From: Methylopila sp. 73B | GTDB taxonomy: Bacteria; Pseudomonadota; Alphaproteobacteria; Rhizobiales; Methylopilaceae | DNA length: 64,000 nucleotides | Assembly (NCBI RefSeq): GCF_000526315.1 | Contig: NZ_JAFV01000001.1 | Coordinates: forward strand, 2,232,001 to 2,296,000 | Direction: 5' to 3' | Shown here: in pieces, positions 33,249 to 40,629 of the stretch | Position numbering within the stretch: position 1 is the first letter of the stretch | Layout: the number at the start of each line of letters is the position of its first letter | The notes under the pieces: generated by a model | What the model saw: only the letters and a program-made list of their open reading frames with translations | Database searches by the model: none | What the model was told of the DNA's origin: nothing | Translations under genes and position numbers: made by a program

Positions 33249-33279
33249 TTGACAGGCTGAGACAGGGTGTGCCCATATT
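33249..33279 (+). promoter_or_regulatory. Candidate promoter with tandem GACAGG repeats upstream of cbtB
   Basis: A consensus -35 TTGACA lies at 33249-33254 and a CATATT at 33274-33279 could be a weak -10, 19 bp away. GACAGG is repeated at 33251 and 33261, one helical turn apart, overlapping the -35. If transcription instead starts upstream, the 33261-33272 segment would be in the RNA and could pair with the terminator arm (see next entry). Confidence 0.4.
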
Positions 33280-33318
33280 TCGTGCCAGCAACATCGCTGC
33301 TTCAAAAACCGGCGCCAG

Positions 33319-33372
33319 AGCCCCATCGCACCCCTGTCCAGGACAGGCTTGCGTGGGGCTTTTTTGTTTTTT
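33319..33372 (+). terminator. Intrinsic terminator in the leader of the cobalt operon (attenuator)
   Basis: The stem combines AGCCCCA/TGGGGCT (33319-33325 with 33354-33360), CGCA/TGCG (33327-33330 with 33350-33353) and CCTGT/ACAGG (33333-33337 with 33343-33347). It is followed at once by TTTTTTGTTTTTT. It ends 21 bp before the cbtB ATG with no gene just upstream, so it must act in the cbtB leader. Segment GACAGGGTGTGC (33261-33272) can pair with GCACCCCTGTC (33328-33338) over 11 bp with one bulge, which would break the terminator. Confidence 0.8.
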
Positions 33373-33393
33373 CTCAGGGTCTTGGAGATCTTT

Positions 33394-33618
33394 ATGTCTT
33401 CGTTCGCCATCAATGGTCATGCCACGCTAGATCCCGCCAATGGAGCCGTCATTCCGCTGTCCCAGGTTTTGCCATGGGCGATTTTCGGCGTCCTTCTCGC
33501 GGTGACGGCTATCTACTTCGTCGGCGTCGAAGAAGGCGCGACCTCGCTGATCTCCGGCGGATATGTTCACGAATACGTGCACGACGCCCGTCATCTTCTT
33601 GGATTTCCTTGCCACTAA
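33394..33618 (+). CDS. cbtB: CbtB cobalt-transport subunit (copy 2)
   Basis: A 74-residue single-helix protein. The helix VLPWAIFGVLLAVTAIYFVG leads to the conserved end HEYVHDARHLLGFPCH. The frame is open upstream through the terminator, but the family length and TTGGAGATC before the ATG at 33394 set the start. It begins the plus-strand operon cbtB-cbtA-exported protein-two tubulin-like genes-cobW-ferredoxin, 11 bp before cbtA. Expression is probably gated by the leader terminator. Confidence 0.95.
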   Translation: MSSFAINGHATLDPANGAVIPLSQVLPWAIFGVLLAVTAIYFVGVEEGATSLISGGYVHEYVHDARHLLGFPCH

Positions 33619-33629
33619 AGGGGGCGGCT

Positions 33630-34385
33630 ATGGTCGGGCGGCTGCTTCTTAAGGGAATGCTGGCGGGGCTAATCGCCGGACTGCTGACGTTCTGCGTCGC
33701 GAAAATCTATGGCGAGCCATGGGTGGAGCGGGCGATCGCTTATGAGGAGCAGCAGGCGGTGGCCGAGAGCGCTTCTGCCGGCGCAGACGAGGCGGAAGTC
33801 GAGATCGTCAGCCGTGAGACGCAGGCTGGGATCGGCCTGCTGACGGGCGTGCTGGTCTACGGCGCCGCGGTAGGAGGGCTGTTCGCGCTCGCTTTCGCGG
33901 TCGCCAACGGGCGGCTCGGCGCTCTTGATCCGCAAGGCCTATCCTTGCTGCTCGCGGCCGCGGCCTTCGTCGCCCTGGTGGCCGTGCCGATGCTGAAATA
34001 TCCGCCGAACCCGCCGGCGGTGGGCAGCGGCGACACCATTGGCGCGCGCACGGAGCTCTATTTCATCGCAGTTGGCATATCGCTTCTCGCGGCGACCGCC
34101 GCGCTCATGATCGCGGAGCGGCTGCGGGCGGGGCTGGGCGGATGGAGCGCGGCGTTCGCAGGAAGCGCTGTCTTTCTCGCGGCGACGGGTCTCCTGCTTC
34201 TGGGTCTGCCCGCGGTGAACGAGATCCCGGAGAACTATTCGGCCGAAACCGTGTGGAACTTCAGGGTCGCGTCCTTCGCGGGCCTCGCCGTGTTCTGGTG
34301 CGCGCTCGGCGTCGTCTTCGGGCTGCTGGCGAGCCATCGGGCGCCGCGGATCGCAGCCGCGCCCGACCTGACCCGCGCGGCTTGA
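33630..34385 (+). CDS. cbtA: CbtA cobalt transporter membrane protein (copy 2)
   Basis: A 251-residue membrane protein with about five helices. It opens MVGRLLLKGMLAGLIAGLLT and has the family stretch VPMLKYPPNPPAVGSGDTIG and VNEIPENYSAETVWNFRVAS. The acidic first loop (ADEAEVEIVSRETQAG) replaces the His-containing loop of copy 1, so the copies may differ in metal capture. An open frame runs upstream through cbtB, but homology begins at 33630. It is 16 bp from the next gene, an exported protein. Confidence 0.95.
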   Translation: MVGRLLLKGMLAGLIAGLLTFCVAKIYGEPWVERAIAYEEQQAVAESASAGADEAEVEIVSRETQAGIGLLTGVLVYGAAVGGLFALAFAVANGRLGALDPQGLSLLLAAAAFVALVAVPMLKYPPNPPAVGSGDTIGARTELYFIAVGISLLAATAALMIAERLRAGLGGWSAAFAGSAVFLAATGLLLLGLPAVNEIPENYSAETVWNFRVASFAGLAVFWCALGVVFGLLASHRAPRIAAAPDLTRAA

Positions 34386-34401
34386 GCGAGGGGAGGCCAC
34401 G

Positions 34402-35037
34402 ATGACGGCCCGCGACCTTCTGCTCGACCGGCGAGTGAGACGGCGCTGCGCGGTTCTCGCGATCGCCGCAGGCGGCCTCGCCGTCTCGACTGGCCCGGGG
34501 GGCGCTCATTCCGGGGGCGCGGCCCCAGAAAGCGCCGCGCGCGGCCTCGAGATACCGGCGGTGACGCATGGAGAGATGGCGACGCTCGCCGCTTTCCGTC
34601 CGCGGATCGTCGTGCTCGCGAACCGCGTCGTCGCGACCGACGAGCGATTTCGGCGGCTGAAGAACCACGGCGCGCTGCAGTACGCCTATTGCCTCTGGGG
34701 GCTCGTCCCCGGAGCCATCTCCAACGAGGACAGTCCGTTCAACGGCTGCTCCCATGCCTATCTGGCCTCGGCCTGGTCGCTCCTCCGGCACATGGAGACG
34801 ATGCCGCAGGTGAAGGAAGATGCGCTGCGTCTCGCGAGCGATATCGAAGCCGGGTGGGCGCGGACGCCGGAGACGCTCTGCGTCGCGAGCGCCGAGGTCT
34901 TCCATACCGCCGCCATCGTTAAGCCTGCCTGGGCGCAGGCGGGGTGGGCCTGGGGGGGCGCTGGCGCCTCTGCGATCCTGATGTTGGCCGCAGGTTTCTT
35001 CACGGCGCGCGCAGCCGGCGCGCGGATGGGGACGTGA
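34402..35037 (+). CDS. Exported protein with C-terminal membrane anchor, unknown function
   Basis: A 211-residue protein I do not recognise. An N-terminal signal (CAVLAIAAGGLAVSTGPGG) is followed by AHSGG, so the mature protein may start with a metal-binding Ala-His. Three Cys are spaced in YAYCLWG, FNGCSHA and TLCVAS, with His nearby (SHAYLASAWSLLRHME). The C-terminal helix WGGAGASAILMLAAGFFTAR would anchor it in the inner membrane with the domain outside. Directly after cbtA, it may hand metal to the transporter; this is inference. Confidence 0.75.
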   Translation: MTARDLLLDRRVRRRCAVLAIAAGGLAVSTGPGGAHSGGAAPESAARGLEIPAVTHGEMATLAAFRPRIVVLANRVVATDERFRRLKNHGALQYAYCLWGLVPGAISNEDSPFNGCSHAYLASAWSLLRHMETMPQVKEDALRLASDIEAGWARTPETLCVASAEVFHTAAIVKPAWAQAGWAWGGAGASAILMLAAGFFTARAAGARMGT

Positions 35038-35154
35038 CGCCGGGCAAAGCGGAGCCTGGCCGGCGCCTCCGGCGGTAAGGGGCGAAAACGGGTCGGACGC
35101 CCTCGCTGGATGGGCGGACGGTGACGCGCGTGACCACGTAAACCAAGGTGACCC

Positions 35155-36630
35155 ATGACTTCTCTCGAAGAGAAGCTCAAGCAACGGAAACTCGGCGCGC
35201 TGAAGCGCGGCGTGCACCGTCTCGGAGGCGAGGCCGGACTGGCGTTCAACGTCCATCTGGTGGGCGTCGGCAAGGCCGGCGCGGACGTCGTCGCCGGCGC
35301 GCTGCGCGCGCTTCCCCGCGAAGGCCTGCCAATGTCCGCGCTGGTGGTCGATGTCGGAGACGGCGACCTCGCCCCCGTGCGCGAGGCCGCGGCCGCGTTG
35401 CCGGCGGGGCGCGCCGACGTCCAGACCCTTGCGCTCGCAGAGCTCGGCGCGGCCGAACTCGCGTCGACGTTCGAGAACTATGGAAGGTTTCTGAAGCTCG
35501 AATACCCGATGTTCCCCTGGGCGCTCGACGGGCAGGGCTGGCTCCCGGCCGGCAAGCCTCTTTCCGAAGGCGGCTCGCTCCGCCGCGCCTACGCCAAGGC
35601 GCTCTATGGCCGCGCCTATTATGACGGCGACCGTCCGGCCGCGGAGGCGATCCGGCGGTTCGGCCGCGCCATCAGCGATGAGCCCGCTCAGTCGATCGTC
35701 TGCGTCGTCTTCGGAATGGGAGGCGCCGGCGGCGGGATCGTGGTCGATCTCGCCCGCCATCTCGTCAATGTGGCGCTGGCTCGGCAGGCGCTTGTCATCG
35801 GCCTCGGCGTTATGCCGTGCGACGGCGATGCTCCCCGGAGCTCGGGAGGGGCGCTCTACGCGGCGCTGAACGAGTTCGACTGCCTTGGCGATGAAGGCAA
35901 GAACCATGGCGTGGTCCGGACCTGCGGCGAGCTGTTCCGCAATCCCTTCACCGCCGGTCTTCTGCTTGCGCCGCAGCAGGGCGTCTGGGCGGCGACCGGC
36001 GATCTCTCCGCCACGCATGCGAAGGTGGACGCGGAGCTCGTCGCGCTGCTCACCGGCCGCGGCGGCGCCAACCTAATGGAGGCGCTGCGGATGCTGAACT
36101 GGGTGGCCGCGCCCTCCACCCAGCATTCCGCCGCCCGCACTCCGTGGGGCGACAAGTGGATCCACCTGCTCGGCTTCGCCGATCTCGCGGCGCCGGGCGT
36201 CTCCGGGAAGGGGCTGCGCCGAAGCCTCGGCGTGCTCGACGCCTATCGGCCGGAATTCGTGGAGATCCGAGTCCCGTCGGCGAGCCTCGACGCGGCCGAG
36301 ACGGTGGCGGCGGCGATCACCGAGGCCTTCGCGCCGGAGACGCCGCCGCAGAGCGTGGGGGAAGGCGTCGGTTCCGCGCAGTTCGTTCTGCCCTCCTTGC
36401 GCAAGACCGATCTCGCCGCCTTCGGTCCCGCTCGCGCGGCCTATGAGGCGGAGAACGCGGACGACCGACTGCTCGATCATGCGCTGCTGCTCGAGCAGGG
36501 GATCGTGCTCAGCGAACCTTCGCAGCGAATGCCCGGCATGACGGGCGCGGCCCTGCGCGGCGGCGCGGGCTGGATCGCCGTGGCGATGGAGGCGCTCGCC
36601 GGCGGCGAGAGCCTCCAGGCGGCGAGCTGA
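35155..36630 (+). CDS. Tubulin/FtsZ-superfamily-like protein with degenerate nucleotide loop
   Basis: A 491-residue protein that resembles the Tubulin_2 (tubulin-like) group. A Rossmann-like start VHLVGVGKAGADVVAGAL (34-50) is followed by GMGGAGGGIVVDLARHLVNV (187-206), which aligns with LAGGTGSGMVVDLARHLSNV of the gene at 37051. The Thr and Ser of the phosphate loop are Ala and Gly here, so GTP binding or hydrolysis may be lost. Shared blocks with the paralogue include FLKLEYP, AYYDGDRP, YAALNEFD and LFRNPFTAG. Its role is unknown; it lies in a cobalt-uptake operon. Confidence 0.75.
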   Translation: MTSLEEKLKQRKLGALKRGVHRLGGEAGLAFNVHLVGVGKAGADVVAGALRALPREGLPMSALVVDVGDGDLAPVREAAAALPAGRADVQTLALAELGAAELASTFENYGRFLKLEYPMFPWALDGQGWLPAGKPLSEGGSLRRAYAKALYGRAYYDGDRPAAEAIRRFGRAISDEPAQSIVCVVFGMGGAGGGIVVDLARHLVNVALARQALVIGLGVMPCDGDAPRSSGGALYAALNEFDCLGDEGKNHGVVRTCGELFRNPFTAGLLLAPQQGVWAATGDLSATHAKVDAELVALLTGRGGANLMEALRMLNWVAAPSTQHSAARTPWGDKWIHLLGFADLAAPGVSGKGLRRSLGVLDAYRPEFVEIRVPSASLDAAETVAAAITEAFAPETPPQSVGEGVGSAQFVLPSLRKTDLAAFGPARAAYEAENADDRLLDHALLLEQGIVLSEPSQRMPGMTGAALRGGAGWIAVAMEALAGGESLQAAS

Positions 36631-36657
36631 CCCCCGGTCCGGTGCAGGAGACGACAG

Positions 36658-36984
36658 ATGCCGCTGAACTGGCAAGACGTGAAGGTGAAGTATGGCGGCG
36701 GCGCAAAGGTGCCGACGATCACCGGCGGCAAGTTCGTGACGATCTCCGACGTCTCGGACGAGGCCATCCACATCTGGACGCCGATCTGGACCGCCGAGCT
36801 GGCGCGGGCGGATTTGGAGAAGGGCGTCGCCCTCATCGAGGAGGGCGTAATCTCGACCGATCCGGGTCTCTTCGTCGAAGACTACATGCTCTACGTCACC
36901 CGCAATCGGGCGACGTCCACCGCGCACATCTTGCGAGATCTTGGCTATCTCGACCTCACCGAGACGTTTTCGGTGCGGTGCTGA
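36658..36984 (+). CDS. Conserved-looking small protein of unknown function between the tubulin-like genes
   Basis: A 108-residue soluble protein, not recognised. It has GGAG before its ATG. A beta-rich start (WQDVKVKYGGGAKVPTITGG, KFVTISDVSDEAIHIWTPIW) is followed by helical segments (LARADLEKGVALIEEGVIST and TSTAHILRDLGYLDL). It lies 27 bp after one tubulin-like gene and 66 bp before the other, so it is probably part of the same complex, perhaps an adaptor. No catalytic residues can be named. Confidence 0.75.
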   Translation: MPLNWQDVKVKYGGGAKVPTITGGKFVTISDVSDEAIHIWTPIWTAELARADLEKGVALIEEGVISTDPGLFVEDYMLYVTRNRATSTAHILRDLGYLDLTETFSVRC

Positions 36985-37050
36985 GGAGCTGCGACGATTC
37001 CGAAAACCGTTTCGGGAAACGAACGAAGCAACATTGTCTTGGAGGTTACT

Positions 37051-38763
37051 GTGACAGCATCCCTGTATCATAGCTCGACCGGCACGCAGGCTCCGCACTG
37101 CATGCATGTCGTCGGCGTGGGCCGCACCGGCGCGGCCTATGTCGAGGCGCTGTTGCGCACCGGCGAGATCGAGGACCATCTCGCCGATCCGCGCGCCACC
37201 TTCGCGGCGCTCGTCATCGATATCGGCGAGCAGGACATGGGTCTCGCCCAGGACTACGCGTCCGCCTTCGTGAAGCGGCTGGAATCTCGCGGCATCCCCA
37301 CCGACCGCTTCTCGTTCCAGTCAGTAGCGCTTCCCGTGCCGTCGAAGGAGGAATTTTTCGAGGGTATGAATCGGACCCGGGAGTTCCTGAAGCTCGAGTA
37401 TCCACGTTACTACTGGAATCCGAACTTCGAATCCTACGTTCCGAAGTCCTATGTCATGCCGAAGGCCGGTGAGCATTTCCCGCGCGCCGTCGCCAAGGGC
37501 ATTTACGCCAACGCCTATTACGCCGGCGACCGGCCGATCGACGCCGCGCTCAGGACCTTCACGGCCCAGATCGAGAAGGCGGGGCTGCCTTCGATGGTGA
37601 CGGTCTGCTTCAGCCTCGCGGGCGGCACCGGCAGCGGCATGGTGGTCGATCTGGCCCGCCACCTCTCCAATGTGAAGCTCGGCCGACGCATCCCGGTCAT
37701 CGGTGTCGGCCAGTTGCCGCACACCGGCGACCCCGACACCTATCGCGATGCGCCCCAGCTCTACACGGCCTTGAATGAGATCGACTGCATGATCGACGAC
37801 GACAAGAACGCCGGCGTCATCACCGTCTGGGGCGATCTCTACCGCAACCCTTTCACCGGGGGCTTCTTCGTCGTCAATCCCGAGCAGAGCTGGCAGCGCC
37901 TGACCGCCTACACCACAACCGGCGAGCCGGATGTGCGCCAGTTCTTCAAGGAGACGGTGACCAATCGCTTCGTGGCAGATTCCTTCATGCGCTTCGTCGT
38001 CTCGGACAACGGACGCAACCTGTTCCGCGTTATGCGGCCGGCCGGGATGACGGGCGCGCCGCACGAGACCGTGCCGTCCAAGTCGCGCAGTTGGACGTTG
38101 TTCGACGTCGCGAAGCTCACCCATCCGGGCGTGCAAGTGCTGCCAGGCGAGGCGCCGTCGAAGTGGGAGGCTGTCGTCGAACAATGGACGCACTTCATCC
38201 CGAAGTTCGACGGACTGAAGGAGGGGTTCAAGACCGACTTCGCGGAAGTCCTGATCTACGGCTCGCGCAACATGGACATGGGAAAAATCGCCGCCGATTT
38301 CCGCGGGATGATGGGCAAGGAATATCTGCTCGACGACGAGTCGACGCTGCAGGTCTCCACGCATGAGTTCTTCGACGCGTTGACCTCCTACGCCAACGTC
38401 ATCCTTGCGGGCGTGGCCAAGACCGACCTCGAGGCGTTCTGGGCGAGCCAGAAGACTTATGAGACGCTGAGCTGGGAAGAGAAGCTGAACGAGCACGCCT
38501 GGCTGATCGACATCGGGCCGATGCTGTCGGAGCCGGCGATCCGGTTCGAGGGCATGGCCGGCGAGTGCATCTGGGGCTGCGCCTGCTGGGTGGTCGTTCC
38601 TTACGACGAGCTTCGTGGTGACAAGCTGCCGCCGCCGAACCGCAAGGTGATCCTCGAAGAAGGCATCGCGGCGATGACGAAGACGGTCGTGTCGACGCCG
38701 GGCGGCGCCGCTGAAAAGAAGAAGGCGAACAAGAAAGACGTGGGCGAACTCGTCAACGCCTGA
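37051..38763 (+). CDS. Tubulin/FtsZ-superfamily-like GTPase with intact GGTGSG loop
   Basis: A 570-residue protein. GGAGG lies 5 bp before the GTG at 37051, which is preferred to an upstream TTG. Family features are MHVVGVGRTGAAYVEALL (18-35), the tubulin signature loop AGGTGSGM (190-197), VIGVGQLP (216-223) and ALNEID (240-245), as in tubulin-like domain proteins. A C-terminal half of about 300 residues has no motif I know and ends in a Lys-rich tail (EKKKANKKD). It is a paralogue of the gene at 35155. I infer a nucleotide-dependent assembly or switch; polymerisation is not shown. Confidence 0.8.
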   Translation: MTASLYHSSTGTQAPHCMHVVGVGRTGAAYVEALLRTGEIEDHLADPRATFAALVIDIGEQDMGLAQDYASAFVKRLESRGIPTDRFSFQSVALPVPSKEEFFEGMNRTREFLKLEYPRYYWNPNFESYVPKSYVMPKAGEHFPRAVAKGIYANAYYAGDRPIDAALRTFTAQIEKAGLPSMVTVCFSLAGGTGSGMVVDLARHLSNVKLGRRIPVIGVGQLPHTGDPDTYRDAPQLYTALNEIDCMIDDDKNAGVITVWGDLYRNPFTGGFFVVNPEQSWQRLTAYTTTGEPDVRQFFKETVTNRFVADSFMRFVVSDNGRNLFRVMRPAGMTGAPHETVPSKSRSWTLFDVAKLTHPGVQVLPGEAPSKWEAVVEQWTHFIPKFDGLKEGFKTDFAEVLIYGSRNMDMGKIAADFRGMMGKEYLLDDESTLQVSTHEFFDALTSYANVILAGVAKTDLEAFWASQKTYETLSWEEKLNEHAWLIDIGPMLSEPAIRFEGMAGECIWGCACWVVVPYDELRGDKLPPPNRKVILEEGIAAMTKTVVSTPGGAAEKKKANKKDVGELVNA

Positions 38764-38771
38764 CGTCCGTC

Positions 38772-38796
38772 GGCGGGGCCGGCGTCCGGCCCCGCC
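38772..38796 (+). terminator. Strong hairpin after the tubulin-like gene
   Basis: GGCGGGGCCGG (38772-38782), loop CGT, CCGGCCCCGCC (38786-38796), 8 bp after the stop codon. There is no T-run, so it may protect mRNA or partly terminate before the CobW gene at 38864. Confidence 0.55.
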
Positions 38797-38863
38797 GCCT
38801 GATACGCTAATGCGCCGAGCAGTGGTCCTGTCGCGGCGCTCGTTCATTGCAGGGAGTGAAGTC

Positions 38864-39856
38864 ATGTCCGCAGGAGCGCAGCATGAGGATGGTCGGGACC
38901 GGATTCCTGCCACCGTGATCACAGGCTTCCTGGGGTCGGGGAAGACGACGCTGATCAACAACATCCTTCATGCCCAGCACGGAAAGAACATCGCCGTCAT
39001 CGTCAACGAATTCGGCGAGATCAGCATCGATGGTCAGCTCGTAGTCAAGGACGAGCAGGCGGAGCTTGTCGAGTTCAACAACGGCTGTCTGTGCTGCACG
39101 GTGCGGGGCGATCTGATCGAGACCCTCGACAGGCTGCGGACCCGCAAGGGCGATCTCGACGGCATCCTGATCGAGACCACCGGGCTAGCCGATCCGGCGC
39201 CGGTGGCGTCCACCTTTTTTGTAGCCGACGCCGTTAAGGACAGCATCCGCCTCGACGCCTTCGTGACCATGGTCGACGCGGTCAATCTTGAGATGAACCT
39301 CGAGCAGAGCGGGGAGGCGGTCGAGCAGGTCGCCTTCAGCGACGTCATCCTGATCAACAAGACCGATCTCGCCTCCCCCGAACAGGTCAAAGCCGCGGAG
39401 ACCCGCGTGCGTGCGCTCAATCCGCTCGCGAAGATTCACCACACGGCGAACGCCGAGATCGACATCGCCAAGGTGATCGGCGTCGGCGCCTTCGACCTCG
39501 TGCAGAAGCTCGAGGTCGACCCGGAATTCCTCAACGAGCATGAGCATGAGCACGACCGGGCCGTGGGCTCGTTCATCCTCGAGGAAAGCCGGCCGATCGA
39601 CGTCAACCGCTTCTCGCTGTGGCTGAACGAGCTCGCCCAGACGCGTGGCGAGGACCTCTATCGCACCAAGGGCGTGTTCAACGCGCGCGGCTTCCGGGAG
39701 CGCATTGTGTTCCAGAGCGTCAGGATGCTGACCACGATGCGGCCGGACCGGCTCTGGGAGGAAGATGAGGCCCGCCTGTCGCAATTCGTCGTCATCGGGA
39801 AGAATCTCGACCGCGCGGAATTCGCCGAGGGCTTCGCGCGCTGCGCGGTCGGCTGA
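38864..39856 (+). CDS. CobW/G3E-family GTPase, metal chaperone candidate
   Basis: A 330-residue G3E GTPase. Walker A is GFLGSGKTT (21-29), the metal motif is NNGCLCCT (Cys75, Cys77, Cys78), the acidic Walker B region is ILIETTGLADPAPV, and the base-recognition motif is INKTD. A His-rich stretch NEHEHEHDR precedes the C-terminal CobW_C domain. AGGGAG before the ATG at 38864 is preferred to an ATG 18 codons upstream. COG0523 proteins insert or deliver metals such as Zn or Co. Here it may deliver cobalt, given cbtBA in the same operon. Confidence 0.93.
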   Translation: MSAGAQHEDGRDRIPATVITGFLGSGKTTLINNILHAQHGKNIAVIVNEFGEISIDGQLVVKDEQAELVEFNNGCLCCTVRGDLIETLDRLRTRKGDLDGILIETTGLADPAPVASTFFVADAVKDSIRLDAFVTMVDAVNLEMNLEQSGEAVEQVAFSDVILINKTDLASPEQVKAAETRVRALNPLAKIHHTANAEIDIAKVIGVGAFDLVQKLEVDPEFLNEHEHEHDRAVGSFILEESRPIDVNRFSLWLNELAQTRGEDLYRTKGVFNARGFRERIVFQSVRMLTTMRPDRLWEEDEARLSQFVVIGKNLDRAEFAEGFARCAVG

Positions 39857-39857
39857 A

Positions 39858-40232
39858 ATGGCCAGGAGCGAGCATGCGTCCGATCCGGCGGGGGACGCCG
39901 ATCCGGTCTACCGGGTCCATGTCTTCTGCTGCGTGAACGAGCGCCCGGAGTCGCACTGGCGCGGCTCATGCGGAGGAAAGGGCGCCCGGCGACTCTGCGA
40001 CTACATGTGTCGGCTCGGAATGGCGCTCGGCGTGAAGCGCATCCGGGTCAACCACGCGGGCTGCCTCAACGTCTGCGAACACGGGCCGGTCATGGTGATC
40101 TATCCCGAAGGCTCCTGGTACCGGTTCGAGACCGAACAGGATGTCGCCGAGATCCTCAAAAGCCACGTCATGGGAGGGCGCCGAGTTGAACGGCTCGCGC
40201 TCTCCATCGACCCGGCGACGATCCATGAGTGA
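39858..40232 (+). CDS. Thioredoxin-like [2Fe-2S] ferredoxin-domain protein
   Basis: A 124-residue protein. VHVFCCVNERPESHWRGSCG and AGCLNVCEHGPVMVIYPEGS give the spaced cysteines of thioredoxin-fold [2Fe-2S] ferredoxins (C-x(n)-C and C-x3-C). The ATG lies 1 bp after the CobW stop, so they are co-translated. It closes the operon that starts with cbtB. Electron transfer to a partner of the CobW protein or tubulin-like complex is a guess. Confidence 0.85.
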   Translation: MARSEHASDPAGDADPVYRVHVFCCVNERPESHWRGSCGGKGARRLCDYMCRLGMALGVKRIRVNHAGCLNVCEHGPVMVIYPEGSWYRFETEQDVAEILKSHVMGGRRVERLALSIDPATIHE

Positions 40233-40343
40233 CGGCGCGAACCAGAGCCGTCGGCGACTGCCCGGCGTCGGAGCCTACGGTTCGATTTAACGGTCGAGCT
40301 TTGAAGAGAGTTTGGGTCTCGTCGCAGTGACGAAGGAACGGAG

Positions 40344-40406
40344 ATGAGACCCAAACCCTTGAGCCCGAAACCGCCTGCGGAGCAGGTGGTGACACGCCTG
40401 AAATGA
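40344..40406 (+). mobile_element. Possible IS3-type orfA N-terminal remnant
   Basis: A 20-residue frame, MRPKPLSPKPPAEQVVTRLK, resembles the first residues of IS3-group orfA proteins (KPPAEQVV...) and is stopped by TGA. The region 40233-40629 around it holds no gene I can support. The match is short, so confidence is low. Confidence 0.3.
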
Positions 40407-40629
40407 TCGCGAAGCGCTACGGACGGTTTCGCCGCAGGACAAAGCGGCGAAAACACCGAGTATTTCTGGACGTTGGGGGCCCCCAAGCAGGGTGAGAGCT
40501 TCGAAGGGACCTAACTTCTGAGAGCGCCCACGCGGTGAAGGTCCGTTCCAGTCGAAGCGAGTGGCGCCTCCAAGCCTGCTCCTGGCGCGCGCGGGCACGA
40601 CCATTAAATCGGCCACTGACATACGACTC

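Noticed and set aside
33286-33300. Canonical ANTAR dual-hexaloop RNA
   Set aside because: One hairpin with a six-base loop (AACATC) exists, but it lacks the G at position 4 and I found no proper partner hairpin.
33181-33393. Cobalamin or NiCo riboswitch in the leader of the second cbtB
   Set aside because: No B12 box and no recognisable NiCo core could be found. Only the terminator and a possible competing helix are supported, so I describe it as an attenuator of unknown effector.
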